A DNA stretch of 34,644 nt, from contig JAJZLS010000062.1 in the NCBI GenBank assembly GCA_021803345.1, positions 1-34,644 on the forward strand, given 5' to 3'. The position numbers and the translations under genes were made by a program. The notes beneath the pieces were generated by a model, which had not been told where the DNA came from, did not search any database, and saw only the letters and a program-made list of their open reading frames with translations. Source of the stretch: Actinomycetes bacterium. GTDB lineage: Bacteria > Actinomycetota > Acidimicrobiia > Acidimicrobiales > Acidimicrobiaceae. This document shows, one piece after another, positions 17,503-25,374 of this stretch (positions are counted from its first letter, which is position 1; each line of letters opens with the position of its first letter).

Positions 17503-18723
17503 ATGATCAAACTCGAAGAAGCGCAAAAAATAGTCTTGGATAGCATTTCCCGCCTCCAGCCAGAGGACATACCCTTGGAGGATTGCGATGGTCTTGTAAC
17601 CGCCGAACCACTTTATGCTGGCGAATCAATACCTCCATTTGATAACACTGCAGTGGACGGATTTGCTCTCAATTCCCATGACATCGACAGTGGATTTAAA
17701 GAGTTTGAGATTCTTGGAACCATAGCAGCAGGTGGCTACCAGGAGTCGCCACTTCCAACCGGCAAAACCTATCGGATAATGACCGGAGCACCAATGCCAC
17801 CAAACTCCGACTGTGTGCTTATGGTCGAAGATTCGCTAATTACTGACAGGGACGGCAAAAGCTATCTAAGCTTTCAGTCGGCTCCAAAGAAGTCTGACAA
17901 CGTCAGAGAAGCTGGCAGTGACATAAAGGAAGGACAGCTCCTATTCGAGGCCCAAACCAGACTTACAGCTGGCCATCTTGGAGTGCTTGCAAGCCTTGGT
18001 ATGTACAGAGTACGCGTATATCCACGACCCCGAGTCGGAATCCTTTCAACAGGAGATGAACTTTCAAATGACTCAGGACCTCTTCAGCCAGGGCAAATAC
18101 GAGACTCGAACCGTCAAACCCTAGCAAGCCTTGTAAGAGAGATGGGAGCGGATCCTATCGACTTCGGGACAATCAAAGACGACCCAGACCAGCTAAGAGA
18201 CGCATTCACTAAAGCTGCGTCGTCATGTGATGCGGTACTTTCATCAGGCGGCGTCAGCGTGGGAGACTTTGACTACACCAAGGCAGTACTTGACGAGCTT
18301 TCTTCAGGCTCTATGTCATGGATGCAAATTGCAATACGACCTGCCAAACCGTTTGCCTTTGGCCATATCGCAACGACGCCAGTGTTTGGTTTACCGGGAA
18401 ATCCAGTCTCGTCAATGGTTTCTTTTGAACTTTTGGCAAGACCAGCGATACTTAAGATGATGGGATCTTCAAACCTGTTTCGTTCTCAAATAGCAGCTGT
18501 CAGCGACAGCGAACTCCGACGTCGACCCGATGGAAAAACTCATTTTCTACGAGTAACCGCTTCTTGGGACGATCAAGGTCGGATCCACGTCAAGCCGCAG
18601 AGCGGCCAATCGAGCCACCTCCTCTACTCTATGGCAAACTCAAACGCCCTTGCCGTGGTACCGGATGGGCACGGAGTACCCGTCGGCGAAATGACCCACA
18701 TAATTCTTTTGAGGGAAATATAG
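17503..18723 (+). CDS. moeA: MoeA/gephyrin-like molybdopterin molybdenumtransferase (or Glp)
   Basis: A 406-residue protein with the MoeA order: N-terminal domain with PPFDNTAVDGFAL, MTGAPMPPNSDCVLMVED, the MoCF_biosynth domain with GILSTGDEL, GQIRDSNR and SSGGVSVGDFDY, and RPAKPFAFG...GLPGNPVSS. MoeA inserts molybdate into adenylated molybdopterin. In corynebacteria the galU-adjacent copy, Glp, has been recruited to the divisome with a membrane receptor encoded nearby; both readings are possible here because a three-TM protein is encoded downstream, while moaA and moaC in between favour a cofactor role. AGGAAG lies about nine bases before the ATG. Confidence 0.92.
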   Translation: MIKLEEAQKIVLDSISRLQPEDIPLEDCDGLVTAEPLYAGESIPPFDNTAVDGFALNSHDIDSGFKEFEILGTIAAGGYQESPLPTGKTYRIMTGAPMPPNSDCVLMVEDSLITDRDGKSYLSFQSAPKKSDNVREAGSDIKEGQLLFEAQTRLTAGHLGVLASLGMYRVRVYPRPRVGILSTGDELSNDSGPLQPGQIRDSNRQTLASLVREMGADPIDFGTIKDDPDQLRDAFTKAASSCDAVLSSGGVSVGDFDYTKAVLDELSSGSMSWMQIAIRPAKPFAFGHIATTPVFGLPGNPVSSMVSFELLARPAILKMMGSSNLFRSQIAAVSDSELRRRPDGKTHFLRVTASWDDQGRIHVKPQSGQSSHLLYSMANSNALAVVPDGHGVPVGEMTHIILLREI

Positions 18724-18852
18724 ATCGGGATTTACAATTCTCTAACTCTAAATAAATCTAACAAGGAAAACCGTTTTACAAACAGGTAGCAGAGACGAGG
18801 AATTGATTAGTTAATCTGGGAAAATGCCTAACGTTTACTTTTCGATTCACAG

Positions 18853-18865
18853 TAGGCTTTAAGTA
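18853..18865 (+). promoter_or_regulatory. -10 box of moaA, leaderless geometry
   Basis: TAGGCT (18853-18858) is followed by seven bases and then the GTG start of moaA at 18866. No good ribosome binding site is present. Confidence 0.35.
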
Positions 18866-19882
18866 GTGTCAACTTCAAAAGTCACCCCGCTAGTCGATTC
18901 TTATAACCGCAGAGTTCGAGACCTGAGAATCTCTGTGACTGACAGATGCAACTTTAGATGCACATATTGCATGCCGGCCGAGGGTATGAAATGGCTCGAC
19001 CGCTCCCAGATTCTTTCATTTGAGGAGACAACACGGCTGGCAAGAATATTTGTAGAGCATTTTGACTTCGATGGCATACGGCTAACAGGTGGAGAGCCGA
19101 CCGTACGTGCGCAACTTCCTGTCCTCATAGAAAAGCTGTCTCAACTCGTTGTTCCATCCACCGGTAAAAAAGTGGACTTGGCAATGACCACCAATGGTTC
19201 TGCACTTAGAAACCTTTCTGACGACCTGAAAAAAGCAGGACTGAATAGGCTGAACATCTCTATTGACTCTCTTGACCGGGATATCTTCTCCCAAATGACC
19301 CGGCGTGACCAACTTGACAAAGTCCTTGACGGTATCGATGCAGCAATAGATTCGGGTTTTGACCCGGTGAAGATCAATATCGTCATGATACGGGGAGTCA
19401 ACGACCATGAGATCGTCGATTTTGCCACCTTTGGGCGCCGAAAAGGAGTGCAGCCACGGTTCATAGAATTCATGCCCCTGGATGCCGATGACGCTTGGAG
19501 CATGGAAAAGGTCGTGCCCGCTGACGAAATCATCGACAAGATAAACCAGGTATATCCACTTGAGCCGATAGTACACGGACCAGAACCTGCGCAACGATTC
19601 AAATACAAAGACGGAGCCGGCGAAGTTGGAATCATCCCATCAGTGACAAAGCCCTTTTGCGGAAACTGTGACAGGGTCCGATTGACAGCCGAAGGACAGT
19701 TCATGACCTGCCTTTTCGCGATTGACGAATTCGACTTGCGCTCCATTTTGCGTACAGGTGGCACTGATGAGGAACTCATTACGGAAATCGAACGGGCAGT
19801 CGGTAAAAAGTGGGCCGGGCATCAAATTGGAAACGTGAACTTTATAAAACCTCCTCGTTCAATGAGCCAAATCGGCGGATAA
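18866..19882 (+). CDS. moaA: GTP 3',8-cyclase
   Basis: This 338-residue radical SAM enzyme starts molybdopterin synthesis by cyclising GTP. The SAM cluster motif is CNFRCTYC, followed by RLTGGEPTVR; the second cluster motif is CGNC with a further Cys 13 residues later (FMTC); and the chain ends in Gly-Gly, required for catalysis in the family. The GTG start has a TAGGCT hexamer seven bases upstream and weak ribosome binding, so the mRNA may be leaderless. It lies between moeA and moaC on the same strand. Confidence 0.95.
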   Translation: MSTSKVTPLVDSYNRRVRDLRISVTDRCNFRCTYCMPAEGMKWLDRSQILSFEETTRLARIFVEHFDFDGIRLTGGEPTVRAQLPVLIEKLSQLVVPSTGKKVDLAMTTNGSALRNLSDDLKKAGLNRLNISIDSLDRDIFSQMTRRDQLDKVLDGIDAAIDSGFDPVKINIVMIRGVNDHEIVDFATFGRRKGVQPRFIEFMPLDADDAWSMEKVVPADEIIDKINQVYPLEPIVHGPEPAQRFKYKDGAGEVGIIPSVTKPFCGNCDRVRLTAEGQFMTCLFAIDEFDLRSILRTGGTDEELITEIERAVGKKWAGHQIGNVNFIKPPRSMSQIGG

Positions 19883-19937
19883 TCAAATTTTTTAAACTAT
19901 TCAGGCTAATTCTTCGAAAATCAGGTCTGTTAAGCTT

Positions 19938-19949
19938 TAGAGTGGATTT
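19938..19949 (+). promoter_or_regulatory. -10 box of moaC, leaderless geometry
   Basis: TAGAGT (19938-19943) is followed by six bases and the ATG of moaC. There is no convincing ribosome binding site. Confidence 0.35.
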
Positions 19950-20456
19950 ATGTCCGACGCAAGTTTAACCCATCTTGATCCTCTCGGTCGTGCTCGCATG
20001 GTCGATGTCACTCCAAAAGACCCAACACATAGGCGAGCCACCGCGAGATGTAAAGTTTTCATGCTTCCTGAAACCACCGCAAAGGTGGCCACCAACGCAA
20101 TCACCAAAGGAGATGTCCTTGGTGCGGCACGAATTGCTGGAATCCAAGCAGCAAAGCGTACTTCGGATTTGATACCCCTTTGTCATCCATTGTTAGTTGG
20201 ATCTGTTTATATCAATTTCACAATTGGAGACGACCACGTCGAGATTGAAAGTCAAGTGGAGACAGTGGACCGTACCGGAGTGGAAATGGAAGCTCTAACC
20301 GCCTGCTCAGTTGCAGCATTGACCATCTACGACATGTGCAAATCAGCAGACCGAACTATGGTAATTGGAGAACTTGCGTTATGGGAAAAAGTTGGAGGTC
20401 GTTCCGGCACCTGGAAGCGTCCTGGATCCGACGCCCAGACTGAATTCAATCTCTAA
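19950..20456 (+). CDS. moaC: Cyclic pyranopterin monophosphate synthase
   Basis: A 168-residue MoaC, which converts the MoaA product into cyclic pyranopterin monophosphate. The family core is complete: MVDVTPKDPTHRRATA, NAITKGDVLGAARIAGI, LIPLCHPLLV and DRTGVEMEALTACSVAALTIYDM, followed by KVGGRSG. Sixty-seven bases separate it from moaA. Its own TAGAGT hexamer six bases before the ATG suggests an internal, leaderless promoter. moaB/mog, moaD/moaE and mobA are not in the window, so the rest of the pathway must lie elsewhere. Confidence 0.95.
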   Translation: MSDASLTHLDPLGRARMVDVTPKDPTHRRATARCKVFMLPETTAKVATNAITKGDVLGAARIAGIQAAKRTSDLIPLCHPLLVGSVYINFTIGDDHVEIESQVETVDRTGVEMEALTACSVAALTIYDMCKSADRTMVIGELALWEKVGGRSGTWKRPGSDAQTEFNL

Positions 20457-20468
20457 CCTGTAATACAC

Positions 20469-20482
20469 GCTGGTAAACCAGC
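20469..20482 (+). terminator. Small hairpin after moaC
   Basis: GCTGG and CCAGC enclose a TAAA loop 12 bases after the moaC stop. No U-run follows on the plus strand, so termination is uncertain. Confidence 0.3.
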
Positions 20483-20574
20483 AATTCTAAAAAATCACCG
20501 AATTGCTGTGACGCGCGCCAAAATAAGTTATATATTTGTAATTACACGATTGTAGTTAAGGGACAAGGTTTTAA

Positions 20575-21069
20575 ATGCTACTCGCACTAGTCGCTTCAAT
20601 GTGGGCTGCTGTTATAACCATTCCGCTGATAGTGAGATGGCGAGATTCCCGTCACGTTCAATCGGTTGGAAGTTTTTCTAGGTCACTTGGTGTGCTTGGG
20701 CACCAGTGCTCAACCTCAGTTACCGCCATACCGGGACGTAGAACCGTCGCTAAATCTTCATGGGCAATACTTACCAAATTTGGTCGAATTGAACCAGAAG
20801 TTCTCCTCACAAGTCAATACGGATCGAGCGTTAAACCTTCAGTCCGAGTAGGAAATTACAGACGCCGCGTTTCGCGCCTCGCCCACCAAAAAATGCTCCG
20901 TCGCCGTAAAAACATTTTGTTTAGCTTGCTTGGAGCCACGATCTTTTTCTTCCTCGTCAATGCGATACATGGATCTAGACTCGTTGAATTGCTGGCACTT
21001 CTCACATTTCTAGCTTTGGCATTCTATGTCGGTTTACTTATTCAACTCAAAAAAGTAGTATTCGGCTAA
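20575..21069 (+). CDS. Three-TM membrane protein in SepX/GlpR-like position
   Basis: A 164-residue protein with one hydrophobic helix at the N-terminus (about 1-20), a basic soluble stretch (about 22-114, many Arg/Lys/Ser, with RRRVSRLAHQKMLRRRK near its end), and two C-terminal helices (about 115-135 and 138-158). I do not recognise it by sequence. Position suggests a relation to the membrane protein encoded downstream of galU-moeA in actinobacteria (Rv0996, GlpR/SepX), which tethers division proteins; that is inference from synteny and topology, and this protein is shorter. AAGG precedes the ATG by six bases. It lies 118 bases after moaC and just before a tRNA gene. Confidence 0.6.
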   Translation: MLLALVASMWAAVITIPLIVRWRDSRHVQSVGSFSRSLGVLGHQCSTSVTAIPGRRTVAKSSWAILTKFGRIEPEVLLTSQYGSSVKPSVRVGNYRRRVSRLAHQKMLRRRKNILFSLLGATIFFFLVNAIHGSRLVELLALLTFLALAFYVGLLIQLKKVVFG

Positions 21070-21116
21070 ATTACGACTCTTAGGCAAGATATTGCGGGTA
21101 AGATCGAACTCTGCCT

Positions 21117-21192
21117 GGGGGTGTAGCTCAGTTGGTAGAGCGCTACGTTCGCAATGTAGAGGTCGAGGGTTCGAATCCCTTCACCTCCACCA
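21117..21192 (+). tRNA. tRNA-Ala (anticodon CGC)
   Basis: A 76-base cloverleaf including an encoded CCA. The acceptor stem GGGGGTG (21117-21123) pairs with CACCTCC (21182-21188) and contains the G3:U70 wobble that identifies alanine tRNAs. The anticodon loop is TTCGCAA, giving anticodon CGC (codon GCG), and the T arm has GGTTCGAATCC. I found no copy of its 3' end elsewhere in the window, so there is no sign that it serves as an attachment site here. Confidence 0.97.
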
Positions 21193-21548
21193 GGGTTCTT
21201 GCAACAAAAAACCTTATCGTCGCAATGGCAAGAGCGTGCCGCCTTTATAACGGTATCAAGTAATTTTTATTGTACATCTTCGAAGTGCTGAAATGTAATA
21301 TCTAAGTTCATCAGACCCCAAACAAAATCAATCTGTGTCAACGGAGAAATCCTTTATAAAAGAATTCATTGAGCGACGCCCTTAAAGGCCCGGTGATACA
21401 CCTCGCCCTAACCAGGAGCCTCAGGGCGGGTACCAGCCTTTGGTACCGGGACAGTCTTTATCGGTCACATATTCGACCAGCCTGAAGCTCCCCGTCTGCA
21501 ATTGAAACATGCCGACCCGGGCTCATCTTCCAACTAGAACAGTTCCGA
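21193..21548. repeat. Intergenic stretch after tRNA-Ala holding two adjacent hairpins
   Basis: No gene is supported here. Two perfect hairpins lie back to back: CGCCCT (21404-21409) with AGGGCG (21423-21428), then immediately GGTACCA (21429-21435) with TGGTACC (21441-21447) around a five-base loop. No U-run follows on the plus strand. They could be transcript ends, RNA processing sites or a small RNA. Confidence 0.4.
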
Positions 21549-21577
21549 TTTCGAATACACGACTCACCTGCTAAAAT
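21549..21577 (+). promoter_or_regulatory. Promoter before the DUF1697 gene pair
   Basis: TGCTAAAAT gives an extended -10 (TAAAAT at 21572-21577), with a weak TTTCGA 17 bases upstream. It lies about 50 bases before the coupled small ORF. Confidence 0.3.
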
Positions 21578-21629
21578 CGGCCGATGAGTGCACAATCCAT
21601 AGCGTGGTCCCGGTTACCGAGGAGGCTCG

Positions 21630-21746
21630 TTGCAGAACCAATCAATAGTTAAGTCCGATCACTTCCGCAATGTCACCAATTGGATTACCGACCTGACCGA
21701 TGATGAGAACCTATCCGCCTCTGGTACCTGCAAATACACCAAATGA
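21630..21746 (+). CDS. Small 38-aa ORF coupled to the DUF1697 gene
   Basis: A TTG at 21630 follows GAGGAGG (21619-21625) with four bases between. The frame runs 38 codons and stops with TGA at 21744-21746, overlapping the ATG of the next gene (ATGA). The peptide is hydrophilic (includes NWITDLTDDENLSA) and matches no family I know. It may be a translational coupler for the downstream gene, a leader peptide, or a small real protein. The arrangement mirrors the leader ORF before the Nramp-related gene. Confidence 0.45.
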   Translation: MQNQSIVKSDHFRNVTNWITDLTDDENLSASGTCKYTK

Positions 21747-22345
21747 CGAATACCTATTTGGTACTGCTGCGAGGAATTAATGTTGGCGGCAAAAATCTTG
21801 TACCTATGGCTGGTCTAAAGAAATTCCTGGAAGAATTGGGATATTTCAATGTCTCAACCTACATTGCAAGCGGCAACGTAATTTTAAAATCAGACAAGCC
21901 AATTGAAGAGATAAAAGCCCAGATAGAATCCAATCTTACTAAAAATTTTAAGCTCGACAGCGAACTCATCAGAGTCTTGGTACTAACACAAAAACAAGTT
22001 AATGGTATCGTAAACCAAAAACCGGATACTTTCGGTGACCAACCGGAAAAATACTACAACGACGTAATTTTTCTGATGGATATTGACCAAACTCAAGCAA
22101 TGACAGTTTTCAAACCCCGGGAGGGAGTTGACAAGGTCTGGCTCGGAATTGGAGTAATCTATTGGCAGCGTCTCAGTGCTTTACGCACCCAAAGCCGTCT
22201 AAGTGCAATTATGGCATCTCCGCTTTACAAATCCATGACCATCCGCACCTGGAACACCAAAGTAACTGATAGACGGAACATGCATCAAGCAGCTTTGTGG
22301 CAAACAGGCACGGCGAAGGGAGGCATGAAATTCTACAGGTTATAA
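21743..22345 (+). CDS. DUF1697 family protein
   Basis: A 200-residue protein of the DUF1697 family, function unknown. The N-terminus carries the family signature LLRGINVGGKN with TYIASGNVIL, and the C-terminal half has RLSALRTQSRLSAIM and SPLYKSMTIRTWNT. About 25 residues follow the RTWNT motif, more than usual, and are not obviously conserved, so a late frameshift or a lineage-specific tail is possible. Its ATG overlaps the stop of the 38-codon ORF. Confidence 0.85.
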   Translation: MTNTYLVLLRGINVGGKNLVPMAGLKKFLEELGYFNVSTYIASGNVILKSDKPIEEIKAQIESNLTKNFKLDSELIRVLVLTQKQVNGIVNQKPDTFGDQPEKYYNDVIFLMDIDQTQAMTVFKPREGVDKVWLGIGVIYWQRLSALRTQSRLSAIMASPLYKSMTIRTWNTKVTDRRNMHQAALWQTGTAKGGMKFYRL

Positions 22346-22622
22346 CCGCGATAGAAAGTGATCCGTGTTGCTAATCAATGCTGGGATGTCAATCTGAAGT
22401 CCTGCTTGATCTGCTGCGCAAGATTTGACACTATAAACAGTGGCATCGCTAAAACTGTCGTCACCGCTACTGCAGACTCTATTTACCTTCAGCACCTCTT
22501 TATCCAGGAAATACTCTATGGCTTGGGTAAATCGATCCAGTCAGCTTTGTGTCCTGACAAGCAGCTTCAAAGCCCATAGACTGGTACCTCTGAACCTTTG
22601 CAGCCAATCTACTAATCCCAGT

Positions 22623-23627
22623 ATGAAAAAGAATCTTCTTCACACTATCGCAATTTTGTTTACCTTGGCGCTTTGTGTCTCAGGATGCGGAGCAACTGTA
22701 AATCATAACGCAATTTCTGCAAATGGAAATACTTCTAATTCATTACCGAGTACAACCACCACTATATTGCCAAGCCCACGGTCGACGACGACAGTGGCAA
22801 GTAAGGCTCAATTCAAACATCCGCATGTCTTTGTAATCCTGATGGAAAACCTGGGCTACAGCGCCGCCTTGGGTACCCCTGAACTACATGCCCTGGCAAG
22901 CAAATGGGCTTATGCCAGCAATTATTATGCCACTACCCACCCTTCACTTCCTAACTACCTTTCACTTATCGGCGGAAGCACATTCTCAATCACAACTGAC
23001 TGCACGAGCTGCTATGTCAATTCCAACAACCTTCCAACCGAGTTAACCCAGCATTCAATATCGTGGGGAGCTTACATGGAGTCAATTCCTAGTGACTGCT
23101 ACCTTCCTCCATACGCACCAAGTGGCCTATATGCCGGCAAACACGATCCGTTTAGATATTTTGACAATATCCGCAGCTCAACAACCTTATGTTCGAATAT
23201 CCAACCGCTCCACACCCTCGAAAATACACTCGCAAACTCCTCGAGCTCATTGCCCCATTTCATCTGGATAACTCCAAATATCTGCAACGATGGTCACAAC
23301 TGTTCGGCCTCGGTAGCTGCCAACTGGCTTGGGAACATGATCTCGAAAATCACCTCCAGCAGTACATGGCAAGATAACGGTGCTTTATACGTGACCTGGG
23401 ACGAAGGTAATGGAGGCGATTACCGTGGACTAAACAGCACTGGGTCAATAGCACCGAATGGCGGCGGTGGACATGTACTGACCCTGGTTATCGAACCTGG
23501 GCTAAAGCATGGAACGATCCTACCGCAATTGACAGACCACTATGGCCTGCTCAAATCGATCGAGAACAACTTCCATGTACCGCTGCTCGGCCTGAGTGCA
23601 AATTCAAGCCTCGCCACGCTACCGTGA
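22623..23627 (+). CDS. Acid phosphatase / phosphoesterase-family lipoprotein
   Basis: A 334-residue exported protein. Residues 1-22 form a lipoprotein signal peptide ending in the lipobox VSGC (Cys22), followed by a Ser/Thr-rich linker. The catalytic domain is of the PF04185 phosphoesterase type (acid phosphatase/phospholipase C relatives): VILMENLGYSA, HPSLPNYLSLIGGS, KHDPFRYF, TPNICNDGHNC, TWDEG and DHYGLLKSIE. It probably hydrolyses phosphate esters outside the membrane, perhaps for phosphate supply. ATG 22623 is chosen because the signal peptide starts there; a longer frame to 22440 adds no domain. No ribosome binding site is seen; TACTAA seven bases upstream may mark a leaderless start. 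Confidence 0.85.
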   Translation: MKKNLLHTIAILFTLALCVSGCGATVNHNAISANGNTSNSLPSTTTTILPSPRSTTTVASKAQFKHPHVFVILMENLGYSAALGTPELHALASKWAYASNYYATTHPSLPNYLSLIGGSTFSITTDCTSCYVNSNNLPTELTQHSISWGAYMESIPSDCYLPPYAPSGLYAGKHDPFRYFDNIRSSTTLCSNIQPLHTLENTLANSSSSLPHFIWITPNICNDGHNCSASVAANWLGNMISKITSSSTWQDNGALYVTWDEGNGGDYRGLNSTGSIAPNGGGGHVLTLVIEPGLKHGTILPQLTDHYGLLKSIENNFHVPLLGLSANSSLATLP

Positions 23628-23648
23628 AAATACCAAAGAAAGCCCGGG

Positions 23649-23873
23649 TCAGGGAATTCGTATATCGTGCACCTTACTTGCTGCATCAACGTCAGCTTGA
23701 TTTTCTGGTTCATCTTTGACAACCGACACCATTGCCCAATGCTTCCCCACCGGACAATACTGATAACGCCTGAACCCCAACCTCAGCGCCTTAAAAGACC
23801 CGAGTGGAACCCAAATGGTAGTAAATAGATGACCTGAACTGCATCGAACCGGCTTGTCAAAGCTGTCCAGCAT
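23649..23873 (-). CDS. Small conserved-looking Cys/His protein (74 aa)
   Basis: A 74-residue protein with CSSGHLFTTIWVPLGSFKAL and later CPVGKHW. The Cys11-x3-His15 and Cys40-x4-His45 pairs look like a small metal site. I recall similar short uncharacterised proteins in other actinobacteria with the same CxxGHLFTTIW and CPVGKHW blocks, but cannot check that here. ATG 23873 has AAGG about eight bases upstream. It converges with the acid phosphatase gene, 21 bases away, and lies just downstream of the cytochrome b561 gene. Function unknown. Confidence 0.6.
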   Translation of the reverse strand: MLDSFDKPVRCSSGHLFTTIWVPLGSFKALRLGFRRYQYCPVGKHWAMVSVVKDEPENQADVDAASKVHDIRIP

Positions 23874-23909
23874 ACGCCAAACCTTATCACAATTCAGAAA
23901 TCAAATCTA

Positions 23910-24566
23910 TCAAGTGGAGTCCTCACTTTCGTGATTTGATTCCCTAAGCCAGAGAGGAGCATGCCTTTCTGCCCATGATGATGGAATGCGACCAGTAAGC
24001 ATCGAGCGAAGAGCTTTCCTATGGGTAACTGCCATAAAAATATGGCCAGCTAAAACCAATACGAACAAAGTTGCAAAGGTGTCATGGACAAAAGTTGCCC
24101 CAGTTCTCCAGCTAAGTGGGAAAAAATTAAACCATTTCAATATTATGCCAGTCGCTAACATCACAGAAATTACTGATCCGGTGAACAAAGCATTCAATTT
24201 CTGGCCCGGATTGAATTTTCCAAGCTCTACCATGGGATCTCGGGCCAAGGATTTCAACCACCTGACCTCATCACTTGTCCAGAGATTGAATCGGCCAATA
24301 TCTGATCTCAAGCCTTTCCCCCAGTTACCGAACAACGCTATTACCAAAGGAATCGGTAGAGCAATTCCTACCCAGGTATGAATATTTGCCAACAAAAGTC
24401 GTCGACCAACAATGGCTTCAATTGATGGGAAATAGAGTGGCAGCGCAGTCGCTATCAAAATAAAAAACAAGAATGCCAAGCTCCAATGGACTACTCGCTC
24501 CACCACGTCAAATCGAATCAATGACCGAGAGTAAGCGTCTTTGGCGGATCTCATTTCCTTGGTCAT
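23910..24566 (-). CDS. Cytochrome b561-type membrane subunit
   Basis: A 218-residue membrane protein with four to five helices and candidate haem-ligating histidines His27 (VVHWSLAF), His63 (IHTWVG), His161 (VHDTF), His175 and His182 (THRK), the layout of bacterial di-haem cytochrome b561/Ni-hydrogenase b-type subunits. It would pass electrons between the quinone pool and the molybdoenzyme encoded just before it. Its ATG overlaps the stop of that gene (ATGA), so they are coupled. Confidence 0.82.
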   Translation of the reverse strand: MTKEMRSAKDAYSRSLIRFDVVERVVHWSLAFLFFILIATALPLYFPSIEAIVGRRLLLANIHTWVGIALPIPLVIALFGNWGKGLRSDIGRFNLWTSDEVRWLKSLARDPMVELGKFNPGQKLNALFTGSVISVMLATGIILKWFNFFPLSWRTGATFVHDTFATLFVLVLAGHIFMAVTHRKALRSMLTGRIPSSWAERHAPLWLRESNHESEDST

Positions 24567-25267
24567 GTAATCGGAGCATCCTGCCGGCCATTATAGTTAC
24601 CTACCCAGGCATCAACTGGGTATCCATTCTGTTCCCAGAATCCAAGTGACGCCTTCTTGACAAGTCGTATCTCCGAAAGCCATTTCAACGACTTATATCC
24701 ATACATTGGAGCCACGTATAACCGGACCGGGCCCCCATGAGCTGTCGTTATAGGGCCACCTAGCATTCGATAGGCAACGATCACGTCTGAAAGGCGGGCC
24801 TGACTAATTGTCAAACTCTCGGTATCGGCGCCGTCATAGGAATAAAACTCCACCGCCCGTGCCTCAGTGGTAGCTCCTGCAGCATCGATGACATCGGAAA
24901 GTTTCACTCCTTCCCAGGGAACTTGTGATACTCTCCACCCAGTAACACACTGGAAATCTTTTACCAGGCTGACACTCGGCATCGACTGGATTTGATCCAG
25001 ACTGAGCGTTAGAGGAGTGTGAACCAAACCGGTAACTTTGAGTTTATATGAAGCAGGTTTAATATTTGGAAATGATCCGGTGATACTGTATATACGGAAG
25101 CGATTTCCCCCGGGCAAAAGTCCACCTAAACCGGAGCCAATTGCATCTGAAACTGATCGTTGCGCTTTGGAACCAAAAATAATGCCCAGTAATCCCAGAC
25201 CAGTAATCCCTAAAAATACACGGCGACCTATAGGCCTAACTTGGCCTGTCGAGCTACTGCCATCCAT
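24563..25267 (-). CDS. Sulfite-oxidase-like molybdopterin oxidoreductase, Tat-exported
   Basis: A 234-residue oxidoreductase with the SUOX molybdopterin fold. The N-terminus has a twin-arginine motif (GRRVFLG, Arg15-Arg16) and a hydrophobic segment, so it is probably exported by Tat. Cys107 in DFQCVTGW is the expected molybdenum ligand, and AHGGPVRLYVAPMYGYKSLKWL is the conserved cofactor-binding stretch. It lacks the C-terminal dimerisation domain of true sulfite oxidases, so it resembles the MsrP/YedY-like small group; substrate unknown. It uses the cofactor whose early steps (moaA, moaC, moeA) are encoded 5 kb away. TATTTT lies six bases before the ATG, with no ribosome binding site. Confidence 0.87.
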   Translation of the reverse strand: MDGSSSTGQVRPIGRRVFLGITGLGLLGIIFGSKAQRSVSDAIGSGLGGLLPGGNRFRIYSITGSFPNIKPASYKLKVTGLVHTPLTLSLDQIQSMPSVSLVKDFQCVTGWRVSQVPWEGVKLSDVIDAAGATTEARAVEFYSYDGADTESLTISQARLSDVIVAYRMLGGPITTAHGGPVRLYVAPMYGYKSLKWLSEIRLVKKASLGFWEQNGYPVDAWVGNYNGRQDAPIT

Positions 25268-25374
25268 AACATGAAAATAGCAGTAAGGGGAAGCTACTAT
25301 AGGGCATCTTCAATTATATTTTCTGATGCCATGATTATTTATCGTAATACTTCTAAAGTTGGTATGCTAAAAAC
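25268..25374. promoter_or_regulatory. Divergent promoter region, molybdoenzyme and pirin
   Basis: On the plus strand TATGCT (25363-25368), preceded by TGG as an extended -10, is six bases before the pirin ATG. On the minus strand TATTTT (25274-25279) is six bases before the molybdoenzyme ATG. Both starts lack a ribosome binding site and look leaderless. Confidence 0.4.

Noticed and set aside
21117-22345. Integrated element at tRNA-Ala
   Set aside because: No integrase and no second copy of the tRNA 3' end in the window.
22343-22560. Minus-strand open frame between the DUF1697 and acid-phosphatase genes
   Set aside because: About 60 codons read without a stop and look weakly protein-like, but there is no good start codon, no ribosome binding site and no recognisable family; possibly a gene remnant.
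22440-22622. N-terminal extension of the acid-phosphatase protein
   Set aside because: The lipoprotein signal peptide begins at 22623, and a signal peptide must be N-terminal.
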